DNA from: Strongyloides papillosus
Lineage: Eukaryota; Nematoda; Chromadorea; Rhabditida; Strongyloididae
Length of the DNA: 64,000 bases
Assembly: GCA_005656395.1 (NCBI GenBank)
Contig: SRSI01000018.1
Location: 62,001 to 126,000, forward strand
Direction of reading: 5' to 3'
In this document: positions 53,030 to 62,548 of the stretch, one piece after another
How the letters are laid out: the number at the start of each line of letters is the position of its first letter
How positions within the stretch are numbered: position 1 is the first letter of the stretch
Notes under the pieces: model-generated
Told to the model about the DNA's origin: nothing
Seen by the model: the letters and a program-made list of their open reading frames with translations, nothing else
Database searches by the model: none
Made by a program: the position numbers and the translations under genes

Positions 53030-54850
53030 ATGGCAAGTAATCAAATTAAGTTAGACGCGATACCTTTAGATGAGTTTAAAGGCAATTCAAGAGAATACTT
53101 GGATTATCTAAAGAAATTATTCATTATTAACGATATTAACGTTAAAGAAGACATTGAATATGTTAAACGTTTTTTAAGAATCCAAAGTAATTTCATCACC
53201 ACCCTTTTTTTCGATATATACAAAGACATTGAGTCATGGGACAGAAAAGCTGTAGAAGAATTTTGTAGTTCCTTGATGTCAGATTTTCCCAATAGATCCA
53301 CAAATGAGTTAACAGACCTAGTCACTGTAGATGAGTATTACGCAATTAATGACATTGAAAAGTTAGTAGTACCATCAGACAGCAAAAATGATAACTCTTT
53401 TAAAAATAGTACCTTTCCTCCTGAGTTTAGAGAAGAAGATAAACCTGTTTCCCAGACAGCATCTTCAGAAAAGGTTAAGGATAAGGTTAAAAACCCTAAT
53501 ATCTCTGATTTGACAGTTAAGATAGATAACATTAAGAGTCTATCAGAGACAGGTACTTCTAAAATAACCTGGAGTAATAGCAACCTCCAACCAAGTAAAA
53601 CATTATTAGATAAACATTTTTCATATAGCCTTTCAATTCGTGAGAACAACTTAGATGAGTTAGATGAAAAATTTGTTGAAAGTATTAATCCTGATACCCA
53701 ATTAGATAAGCTTAATAAAAAAACTGATAAAATTATCTATCCCACTATGTATGGTGGAACAATTGATAGTAGAAGAAAGACTAAATCTTCTGATTATTGT
53801 CATAATATTTCTTCACCTGTTGACAGAACTGTTGATAGTTGTCATTCGTGTTTAACGATGAGAAAATTTCCTTATAAATTGTATGCGTCATGGGTCACTG
53901 CTACACACCTTAGGCAAATTAGTTCACTTTATGCATGTTATGTTAGCAACTCAACATTAATTATGCTTGTTGATTATCTTTTTAATTTTATGTATGGTCA
54001 GGTTTTACCTGATCAATTTTCTCAAGCTATTATTAAATTTTTAAGTCCAACAATGGACGAGTATCCTCTATTTATCCTCATCTATGATGCGGAGTCTGCC
54101 CTTACTTCTAACACTTTGTCAGAGTTTTTTTCTTCATATAGAATCGGTTTTCACAGTAATTTACAACCTTCTAATACTCAGAAAATTACATCTATAAAGT
54201 ATCGCCTAAAATCAAATGGTCGAAATGAGGGTCATATAAATTCACTTCACAAAACATTTCAAAAAGCTGATCTACTGAATATTTTGCCTTCCCAAAGATT
54301 GCAATGGGCTACTATTGCATTGAATACTTCTTTATCTAGAACCAAAAATTCGAATGGTAGAAATCAGTTTCTACTACCAGCCGAAAAATACTATTTGGAT
54401 TGGTCAGTTATACTACTTAAACTGCCTACTTTTGAAGAATGCGCTCCGTCTTCACTACATACACCATACACATTATCTGACTCAATACTATTGAGCAACA
54501 ATAAATCAACTGTTGAAGTTCCTGAATCTTCACTAACAACTCCTCCTTTCTTCCCCCCGGAATGTCAACATGCGTTAGATGAATCTCTTGATAAAAGCCA
54601 TGTTGAAATTTATCTTAATTCTCTCCAGCCGTCTATTAACGTACAGAAAGTGGTAATCAACGTTGATTGTGATTATGCATCGGATACCGCTAGTTATGAC
54701 TGGTATGAAAGAGAGTTTGATAAGAAAGGGAAGTATCCTCACTCTAATTTATGGAAACAAATTGCGGACCTTATGCCTTCGTCATATTGGGCTTATCATT
54801 GCATAAGAGATGTTTTTCCTCTTCACGTGATAATACGGAAGAGTTTTTGA
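53030..54850 (+). CDS. Gag-like plus integrase-like ORF without reverse transcriptase
   Basis: The 606-residue frame starts ATGGCAAGTAATC. Residues 1-110 resemble a gag of Ty3-type elements in composition and helical pattern. A Ser/Lys-rich stretch follows. CHSC near 271 could be the end of an integrase zinc finger. IYDAESAL near 351 and NGRNEGHIN near 398 match the second and third catalytic positions of a retroviral-type integrase, but they are 46 residues apart rather than 35, and the first Asp cannot be found. No protease, reverse transcriptase or ribonuclease H motif is present. The frame is intact and sits between identical LTRs, so it either is still selected or became fixed very recently. 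Mobilisation would need enzymes from another element. Confidence 0.7.
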   Translation: MASNQIKLDAIPLDEFKGNSREYLDYLKKLFIINDINVKEDIEYVKRFLRIQSNFITTLFFDIYKDIESWDRKAVEEFCSSLMSDFPNRSTNELTDLVTVDEYYAINDIEKLVVPSDSKNDNSFKNSTFPPEFREEDKPVSQTASSEKVKDKVKNPNISDLTVKIDNIKSLSETGTSKITWSNSNLQPSKTLLDKHFSYSLSIRENNLDELDEKFVESINPDTQLDKLNKKTDKIIYPTMYGGTIDSRRKTKSSDYCHNISSPVDRTVDSCHSCLTMRKFPYKLYASWVTATHLRQISSLYACYVSNSTLIMLVDYLFNFMYGQVLPDQFSQAIIKFLSPTMDEYPLFILIYDAESALTSNTLSEFFSSYRIGFHSNLQPSNTQKITSIKYRLKSNGRNEGHINSLHKTFQKADLLNILPSQRLQWATIALNTSLSRTKNSNGRNQFLLPAEKYYLDWSVILLKLPTFEECAPSSLHTPYTLSDSILLSNNKSTVEVPESSLTTPPFFPPECQHALDESLDKSHVEIYLNSLQPSINVQKVVINVDCDYASDTASYDWYEREFDKKGKYPHSNLWKQIADLMPSSYWAYHCIRDVFPLHVIIRKSF

Positions 54851-54887
54851 GTCTTTTGAAATAACTACCTTATCCCTCTCCCCCGGA

Positions 54888-55023
54888 TGCTGCGTCAAAC
54901 ATGATGTTTGACACAAAAAATAACTATTATATATATAACATGTCTTTATTGTATCTTTAGTTCTTATAATAAAATCATCTTAAGTAACTCATCTTTATTT
55001 TATAAGGTGCTTTTAACACCACA
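54888..55023 (+). repeat. 3' LTR of the internally deleted element
   Basis: Identical to 52448-52583. The sequence returns to the host pogo-like element after the GGAGG duplication. Confidence 0.92.
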
Positions 55024-55520
55024 GGAGGTTACACTGTATAAAAAACTGTTTTATTAGAATAACATATTTAAAGAAAATTAAAATAGCTGAAAATACATTA
55101 CTATAATATATTTAGGTTTAAAATATATCTGAGTTTGAGAATCATTTAATAACGTTTACATTTAATGAAAGTGTTTAGTTAAATAAAAGATCCATCTAAC
55201 AAAAAAAATCTTATTTATATCCAAAAGGTTAATAAAAATAAATATTTAAATCATTCCAAGTAACAATGTACGTGACTTTATATCATATTGTTGAAACTGG
55301 TATAAACAATTTAATATCATTGCTCTACTAACTACATACAGGGTGTTTTAAATAAAAGTACTCTTTTATAAATTCTAGAAATTCCGTTCAATTTTAACCG
55401 ACTTTATTAAGTTCTTTACCAATTTGTAAATAAGATCTTGGAGGTTTATCGAAAAAACAAGTTTTGAATTCTTTTATTTTTTACTGCAAAATTAAGCTCA
55501 AATATGATAAAAAATGTTTT

Positions 55521-56079
55521 AGGTTCAATAGGGAAACCCAGTACTCACCTGGAAAACTTTACATTTTGTAAAGTTGTTGTCTCAGCACGAAAATATGTAT
55601 AGTGGCGGGGCAGAATATTTTATAAAATATTATTTTAATCATTTTTTAGTCAACCAAAAGTATCTTCTTATAAACTTAATGAATCAGCGATGCTATATAT
55701 AAAGAAATTAATAAAGAAAGTACCAGGAGTTAATGATCAAAAAGTTAAAAATTCTTAAGAATCTGAAGATTTTAAAAATGTATTATCTACGCAAGCGATA
55801 TGCACAATAATGAAAAAAATGTAAATTTAATAAAATTATCTAACAATTATACTTTTTCTGGCAACGATTCCTCACTTGAGTATTCTAACATACTATTAAA
55901 AATTATTTATAATGTTTAATAAATTAAATATAAGATCTCTTATTTAATTGTTCCCAATTAATTTCATTTAGTACACATTTTTTGTAATTTATTATATTCT
56001 TTTTAATATATATAAAATTTCAATTTCTTTTGGAAAAACGTTTACTCCCAGGTGAGTATGGGGTGAGTCGTTCAATATA
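55521..56079. mobile_element. Probable MITE with CTCACCTGG inverted ends
   Basis: The left word acccagtactcacctgg and right word ccaggtgagtatggggt are inverted near-copies about 500 bp apart, and the outer words ggttcaata and gttcaatat lie at similar distance. The body is AT-rich with no coding frame. Exact ends and target duplication are unclear. Confidence 0.4.
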
Positions 56080-56706
56080 ACAGTAAAGATTAAAAATAAA
56101 ACTGCTCTTGTCAACAATCTTAAGGTCAACATAAAATTAATATAAAGCCGTTATGTGTCACCTAAATTTTTTTATTTTATTTTTAATTTTACTTATACAT
56201 CGTTGTTTTGTCATTCAAAAATTAATCTTGTTTAGTTTTAGGAACGTGTGTTGTGAATTCTATAAGCGTGTGTAAATAGGTATTAAAAATAATATTATTT
56301 ATATAATACTTAGTAAAAAGGAATGATATTTAAAAAAAATAAAATTTAAGTAGTTAATTTTTTTAATTCTTATTAATTATTTAATAAAATTTCCAATTGT
56401 ATTGTATACGCGCACCAACAAAAATTCTATAAAATTTTGCTGTTTTTTCTAAATTTTATTTAATTTTTGTTTAAGAAATGATGTTTAAAGTGACTATGAA
56501 CTTGATTTAAGCATAACTTAAGTCTTTTTATATACTTTAAAAAAGCTTTTCTCAAAACTTTCTTATTTTCATTAAATACTTTAAAGGCTTCCTTTATTTG
56601 TTTTAAATTTTTCCTTATTTCCAATTTTGTAAATTGTCTACGAATGATTTTACATAGTTTTAAAAAAAATTTGTTGAGGTTAAGTGAAATAATCTTAGAG
56701 ATTGTA
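56080..56706. other. AT-rich non-coding stretch
   Basis: No repeat or gene is recognised. A long minus-strand frame here (56460-56804) is Lys- and Ile-rich and crosses into the Tc1 end, so it is not called as a gene. Confidence 0.35.
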
Positions 56707-58217
56707 CACTGCACGACAAAAATAATGCACCACTTATATTTTATATTAAATAAATAATTAGATTTTGTAAATAGTTTATAAATAATTATCACTAAGAAGA
56801 ACAATATTTAAGACATATAAATAGATAATACAAAAATGTTTTAGACACGTATTAAAAAATGATGACTTTTGACGCGACAAAATTTTTGCACCACCTCAAT
56901 TTTTGTTTAATAAACTAACAAAAAGGCTTCTAAAAATTTATTTAATGATTAATCTCATTTTCTTTTGCTTCTACGACTTGGAGGCATCTTGATTTGAAAC
57001 TTTCAAACAATGATTTTATATAATCTTTTGGTATTTTTTGCTTGAGAAAAAATTGCATTTTCCAGTTCAAATATATTTCTAAACGAATTTTCATATACCA
57101 TAAATTGTAGTTTTGACCATAAATTCTCAGTAATATTTAAATCCGGTGATCTTGCTAGCCATTGCAAGCTTTTTAAAAGCTGAGACAACAAAAAACCTCT
57201 TGTTTTTCGAGAAGTATAGACAAAAACATTGTCTTGTTGCCACCAATACTTTCCTCTTTCACTAGTTTTAATGTTGTTTTTTAAAAACGGGAAGATTTCA
57301 GTCTCAATCAATTTTATATACTCAGCAGAGTTCATTCTTGATGGCGTTTTAGTCAAATAAAATTTATCCGGATAGACCACACATCCAAGTACCATTATAA
57401 AGTCACTTTTTTCCTGTATTTTTGGTAAATTTTATGTAGGTACACTATTTTTTTGATAGCTACATAAATTATCAGATCCAACGACGAAAAATTTCTTTTC
57501 ATAATTAAATATAATGAAGTTTGTAAATATATCCTCCTGTCAACATTTTTTTTACAAAATTTTACTCTTTTATTTTTAGCTGGTTTTGATAATAGTATTT
57601 TTATTTCAATTTTATCATACGTAAACTTCATTGTCTTTCTTTTTCATAGGATTGTTTTTAGAAATAAATCAAGATTTAATTCATTTTTTTTTAATTTTTA
57701 AGTTAATTAAAATATTTCACTTATTTTTTTTCCATTTTAACCCTTTTAATTTTTAATTTATCTGATCTATTTAACTTTTTCTAGAAGCCTTGCCTTACTT
57801 CTGGTCTTTCTATTCTTAGTTTTGCTTGATTTTAGTATTCCTGAAACAGTAGTATAGGCGATTTTATATTTTCTGGCAATCCATCTACATTATTTGTTTT
57901 CTCTTGAAAAATTCAAAATTTGTTGCATAATTTTAGCAGATAACATTTTATAGATAAGAAATAATTAATTATCATAGGTATTAAAATGTATATTACGTGA
58001 TCAAATAACTTTTAAACTTATCTTTTTTATGTGGTGCAAAAATTTTGTCGCAAAAAAATCACTATTTTTTAATACATGTCCAAAACATTTTTGTGTTAAC
58101 TCTTTATATGTCTTAAATATTGTTTTTTTTGGTGATAATTATTTATAAACTATTCACAATATCTAATTACACGTTTAGTATAAAATATGAGTGGTGCATT
58201 ATTTTTGTCGCGCAGTG
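56707..58217 (-). mobile_element. Tc1-like transposon with long IR/DR ends, 1511 bp
   Basis: The outer ends cactgc(a/g)cgacaaaaataat are inverted copies flanked by TA (56705-56706 and 58218-58219). The inverted arms are about 190 bp. Each arm carries the word cgacaaaa...tgcaccac twice, at its outer and inner edge, the IR/DR plan of Tc1 and Sleeping Beauty-type elements. The transposase gene on the minus strand is broken. Confidence 0.9.
57003..57960 (-). pseudogene. Tc1-like transposase with frame breaks
   Basis: The reading begins near 57947 with a helix-turn-helix segment (CRWIARKYKIAYTTVSGILK) and contains stops. It continues through 57631-57395 (KRVKFCKKNVD, the part before the first catalytic Asp), and finally reaches an open C-terminal part at 57395-57003. 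The last part has QQDN (second Asp) and RSPDLNITENLW (Glu) 34 residues apart, the DD34E pattern of Tc1. The first Asp lies in a damaged stretch. Not functional. Confidence 0.82.
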
Positions 58218-58689
58218 TATTAAAAATGTTTATTTTTCTACAGTAAAAATAGAAATATTAATCCAACCGAGTTTGGAAGGGGAAACAAGTAAAAATAAAG
58301 GGTAAATAATTCCTATAAGTTATTTATTTCATGTATTAATTGTTTGATTTGTAAGTTAATACACCAATGGGATTTTGCTAGAGACAATATAAAAAAAATT
58401 TTGTTATCAGATAACTGTAATTTTATAAGAAAGTATAGTTTACAATAATTCAAACTGTTAACTTATTAAAAAAGATACTGTGATATTTTAATAAATGGTC
58501 TTTATAAAAGCATTTATAATTTTACTTATAATTAAATTCTTATCCAATAATTTGTAATTTATTGTAAAAAACAAATTAAATTTTAAGATAAACAAAAATC
58601 ATTGAAAAGTAGGGACTTATTTTAATATTTTTTTATTATTATTCTGATTTAATGAGAGAAATATATGGATCAGAATAAGTTGAAAGTCA
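58218..58689. other. AT-rich non-coding stretch
   Basis: No gene or repeat is recognised between the Tc1-like element and the Ty3 relic. Confidence 0.3.
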
Positions 58690-59058
58690 AATAAAATTTG
58701 AATTTTATTAGTTGGAACAAATTTACTACATTTTACTCAGATCTATGTTTTTTGTGCGTGATGCAACTCACATAAATTAAAGTAATACATATAAAGACCA
58801 AGAAGCCTCAATAGATTCACTACCTCTTTTGTGTTAGAATCAACTATCTAATAATTATAAAAAACATACTTCTAAGTGATGCACCATCCATAAATAAATT
58901 GATAACAGTGCTTTGTTCCACATATAAATTTATTATTATTCTGTTTTTATTATTGTCTTTATATGTGGGGGTGTAAATGAATCCCACAAAAATTGATTAA
59001 TCCATATCCTATTTAATATTTAACAAACACACTTCTTTCTAATTTTAGATTTTTGCAG
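58690..59058 (+). repeat. Worn 3' end of a second Ty3-like element
   Basis: The order of words matches the end of the Ty3 element at 19815. Decayed coding sequence (58740-58880) aligns with 23790-23920, including cactacctcttttgtgttag against cactatcttcgctgtgtcag. Then come attattgtctttatatg, gtgggggtg as polypurine tract, and an LTR-like tail ending agatttttgca at 59058. It is much more diverged than the intact copy, so the family has been active in this lineage for long. Confidence 0.7.
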
Positions 59059-59438
59059 ATAAATATTTACAATTGTACAAGTACAGCATATTTTTCTATC
59101 GATAACTTTATTGTTAATATGTTATTATTGAAAAATGTTTATATAAACTCTTTTCCATTATTTGTCTTCCGTGTTAATTTAGACTAATGTTGTTGAAACT
59201 GCATTCCATATACACCTACAATAATCTATGAAACTTGTGTATATTTATATGTATATATACTAGCCTTATAAAAAATAAATGAGATTAGTTTCCTTTTCTC
59301 GTATTTTAACGTTAATAGTAAATCATAGATAATTTCATAGCGTTGTGGCATCATTGAAAATACAAAATTATAAATACTAAAAAGCATAGGAAGATAGTAA
59401 ACTGTTTTTTTTAAATCTCTATCTAAAAGTTTGATTAT
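59059..59438. other. AT-rich non-coding stretch
   Basis: No feature is recognised in this interval. Confidence 0.3.
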
Positions 59439-59624
59439 TTACGAGTCAATGGAAGAAGGCAAAAATTTTATAAAAGGAAAACCCCATAAAAGATAAATTG
59501 CAATTAGAAAAATTGTTATTATTATATATTTTAAGATTTTTGTATCTTTAATAAAAATTTGTTGCTTTATATCTTGTGAAAAGAATTCGTTTAGCGAGAA
59601 ATCTGTTCTGTTCTGGCAAATCAT
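59439..59624 (-). CDS. Hypothetical short membrane protein or exon
   Basis: Sixty-one codons start MICQNRTDFSLNEF and contain one strong membrane segment (ILKYIIITIFLIAIYLLWG). No partner exon was placed and no family is recognised. It could be the first exon of a longer gene or a chance frame in AT-rich DNA. Confidence 0.25.
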   Translation of the reverse strand: MICQNRTDFSLNEFFSQDIKQQIFIKDTKILKYIIITIFLIAIYLLWGFPFIKFLPSSIDS

Positions 59625-59906
59625 TAAGTAAGAGTTACTCTTTCTTAAAACGAGAAAAAGAACGTTTGAAAAACATCTTTAATGTAATACAATCGTTTAG
59701 TTATGATTTCATCATATCTTAACAATTTTGTCATATTAACTTTTTTCTTATTATGTATTTACTTCTAAAATATAGTCCAGAATTAATAAGTATTTACTTT
59801 AAAATTGTGATATGTACGCAAATTGACATAAAATTATCCTGGAAATTGTAAATTTAAAGATTTGTTACTTTGTGAAAATAAAAAAGTTAATTTTACATAC
59901 ACAATA

Positions 59907-60086
59907 ATGAAATCTTTAATTATTAGCTTTGGTATTTTCGTTTTATCGTTATTAATTAATACTGCTTATAATCGAACTATTGAAATAGGTTGTGGTCCAG
60001 GTAGTAGTGTAGATAATTTTCAACGAAAATTTGACTTTTTTTATATGATAATTCTACATTTAAAGATTAAGATCGTAAAAGTTTAG
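59907..60086 (+). pseudogene. Signal-peptide exon of a relative of the gene at 62549
   Basis: ATG at 59907 opens a clear signal peptide (MKSLIISFGIFVLSLLINTA). A donor-like G|GTTGTG lies after codon 27, in the same phase 1 as in the genes at 50786 and 62549. Without splicing, the frame reads CGPGSSVDNFQRKFDFF and stops at 60086. The acceptor tttttttttcag at 60541-60552 leads into GGTAGCGATG, which recalls the GSDGQC start of the repeated exon at 63234, but a stop follows at once. The simplest view is a broken paralogue. An intact gene with exons I could not place is possible. Confidence 0.35.
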
Positions 60087-60552
60087 AAAAGTATAAATAA
60101 AAAGCGATTACGTTGGTGTGAGCGATATTATTAAAGCTAAAAAAAGAAGGAATTTGAAAAAAAAAAACATTCAATTAACACTCCAGCAAAAATTGTGATA
60201 TTATTAGTATAACAAATATCGGTAGGCACAAAACTGATGAACGTAATTGATTAATAATTTTAACTTTGTTGATAATAAAAACAATATAAAAGAAAAGAAA
60301 TTTTCAAACGACTTACAGTCTTTTTAAGGAAAATGAAAATCTTTCTTGTAGTATCATTTCATATAATTTAAATAGAGTAAATATTAGGGAATATTTAATA
60401 TAAAATTTTTGTTAGCTACTAATTTTAAATGAATGCTTTAATTATTGTATTATATAAAGGGTCTAAGTTTTAAAAATATGTCTCATTCTGAAATCTAATA
60501 ATTATTACTATATCAATAATATTTTTTATTTAAAATTAGTTTTTTTTTTCAG

Positions 60553-60749
60553 GTAGCGATGCAAATTGAAAATGCAATAAATATCAATCAATTTGGTATA
60601 TATTAATATATTTATCGATAGATCAGAAACCAATCTTCTATTGTGTTATTCGATTTCAACATATTCATGGAAATCGATTAAGAATAAAATATAAAAATGA
60701 TAAAGTTTTATTTAAAAGATATGATAAGATATATATATCAAAAATATAA
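60553..60749 (+). pseudogene. Possible downstream exon of the 59907 relic
   Basis: After a strong acceptor (ttttttcag) a frame from about 60618 reads DQKPIFYCVIRFQHIHGNRL and on to a stop near 60746. The hydrophobic, Cys-containing pattern loosely resembles the SDCLVLRVEVKKG part of the gene at 62549. Weak evidence. Confidence 0.22.
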
Positions 60750-62548
60750 ATTTATGTGATATTTATACCACCCTACTCCATTAGTGATAATGCATCTATA
60801 CTAATGGAGGAGTGGGAAACAAAATCTTCCTAAAGGAATGTTTCATTCCTTTACAATTGGCTACTTAAAAAATAATTATATAAAGAATAATTTTTTTTAA
60901 CATCGTATTTATAGTTTAAAAACTTTTAAAATTGTTTTTTTAGTTTATTTTCATGTATTTCTTATATATTAGAATTTTCGTAAAATACATACAAAATATG
61001 TTTTATTTATTAAGAAAAATGAATTAAATGTACAATGGAAAAAAGAATAAAATAAACTGAAAAATCTAAAGAAAATTAATCTAAAATAAACAATTCTATA
61101 ACATATTCAAGTGTTTTAATTTTTCCGCAGTTTTTTATATTTTTTCATCAATAATCTACTTGTGGAAATTTATTTTTCTTGGTAACTTATTTATTTTTGT
61201 ATGCTATAATTTAATAAAATATAGTTTTTTTGAATATTAAAAAAAAGTGACTACTTTTAAAGCTTTTAGAGGCTCTATTAAAATTTTAGAATTCATCAGT
61301 GCAAGACAGACTCTTTCAATCTTTTAGCTATTTTTCCTTGTTCGACGTCTCCCGAAATCAGAATCTTGTAAACGATGTAAATTCTTTACATGATATTGCT
61401 TTGAACACCCATTTTAGACTCTAGAAAATAGTACAATTGTTTGTTGCAAAATTTTTTAATCAGATTTTTTTGTTTTCCCCAGTTTTTTCTATATATCAAT
61501 TAGAATTATGTGATATTTGTATCTAGAAACGCATCTGTCATCACTTCTTCTAATATACATTAATGCCTTCTTTATCCAGAAAAGTGTCGTTGTCCTGTCG
61601 ATTATTTCACAACCGTTTTTTAGAAAGAATCTATAACATTTGAGAAATTTTAAAGATGCCTCCTTGTTAAAAAAATATTTGTGAGAGTTATCATTTATTA
61701 AAATTGCTATAATTTTTAAGCAAAAAACTAACAAATCAGTTACACTTGTATGTAAATATTTTTATTTTATATTACTAACGTCAGTTTGTATAATAAATGC
61801 AACAAAAATAACATTTGTTTGACTTTATTGCTAGAACAATAGAGTGGGTGGTTTTTGACTATTTATAGATTTTTAAAATTAGTTATGTAAATGAAATTAA
61901 AATGATTCAATAGAGCTTTATTTACTTTACTGATAAAAATTTTTTTTGTTATGCTTAAATGATTTCTGGACATCGAACTTTCAGCAAACATTATTGCTTT
62001 GTTTCTCACGGTAATTGCTTTATAGTGTTAATATACATTATTATATATTATATTTCAGAATCAAACATAAAAAAGGTAACTTTTAATATTAAGATAAATT
62101 ATGTCAATAATTTTTCATATGAAAGAGTCATATTAATTGAAATACAAAGAAAAAGTATAAAAATCAACAGGTCCAGTTAGACCAAAACTTTTAATGAAAG
62201 TAAAGACTAAAGATATTATCACTTTGATCTAAAAAACAAGTATAATACAAAATTTTACTCTAAATATAAGAAAAATTATTAATGCTTAAAAATGAAAAAT
62301 TACGTTTATAAAACTCTGCATGAAATTTTTAATTCATAATAAAGTTTCTATAACATTCATAAAAAATGTTTGAAAGTATACTACAACATGAAAATTTTTC
62401 TATCAAAAACATTCATGTGGTAAAATATTTTTATTAAATAATATTTAGATAAACTATTCTTAAATATTTGTTTTTCATGTTGTGCAGCATAAATTTTAAA
62501 AATTTTTTACTATAAAAGAATGCAAAAATTATTTAGCCATATACGAAA
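60750..62548. other. AT-rich intergenic region
   Basis: No gene is supported. The frame at 61489-61734 (minus) is the longest but has no signal, domain or splice support. A direct repeat of cactcct/actcca type near 60778-60815 is short. No element ends were recognised. Confidence 0.3.

Larger units (their letters stand above)
52448..55023 (+). mobile_element. LTR element with internal deletion, 2576 bp
   Basis: Identical 136-bp LTRs (52448-52583 and 54888-55023) and a 5-bp duplication GGAGG (52443-52447 and 55024-55028) define it. TGGCGATCCTGGC directly after the left LTR is a plausible primer-binding site. The sequence before the right LTR (ccctctcccccgga) is pyrimidine-rich on this strand, so a normal polypurine tract is not evident. 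One ORF of 606 codons fills most of the inside. A full element of this class would be about twice as long. Identical LTRs indicate a recent insertion. Confidence 0.92.
51716..55036 (+). mobile_element. pogo/Tigger-like element, itself interrupted
   Basis: The ends CAGTGTAACCTC and GAGGTTACACTG are inverted copies flanked by TA (51714-51715 and 55037-55038). The CAGTGTAACCTC start is typical of pogo-group ends. Further cctctaaataagt words inside each end suggest internal binding repeats. Without the LTR element at 52448 its length is about 740 bp, so it is a deleted copy. Part of a transposase C-terminus remains at 52023. Confidence 0.8.
51616..55345 (+). repeat. Dispersed repeat R1, copy 3, with nested insertions
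   Basis: The left part (51616-51715) and right part (55037-55345) match 6121-6500 in order, with the GC-rich start accag...ccgcc near 51616. A pogo-like element lies between them. The copy breaks off at 55345, where the sequence turns to cagggtgttttaaataaaag directly after TA, possibly the end of yet another element. Confidence 0.7.

Noticed and set aside
55346..55400. cagggtgttttaaataaaag after TA, resembling a Tc1/mariner end
   Set aside because: No inverted partner (aaacaccctg) was found in the window, so an element could not be defined. Kept only as a note on repeat R1 copy 3.
61489..61734. Eighty-one-codon minus-strand frame
   Set aside because: It has no signal peptide, domain, splice partner or paralogue in the window. 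The length is within chance for this composition.
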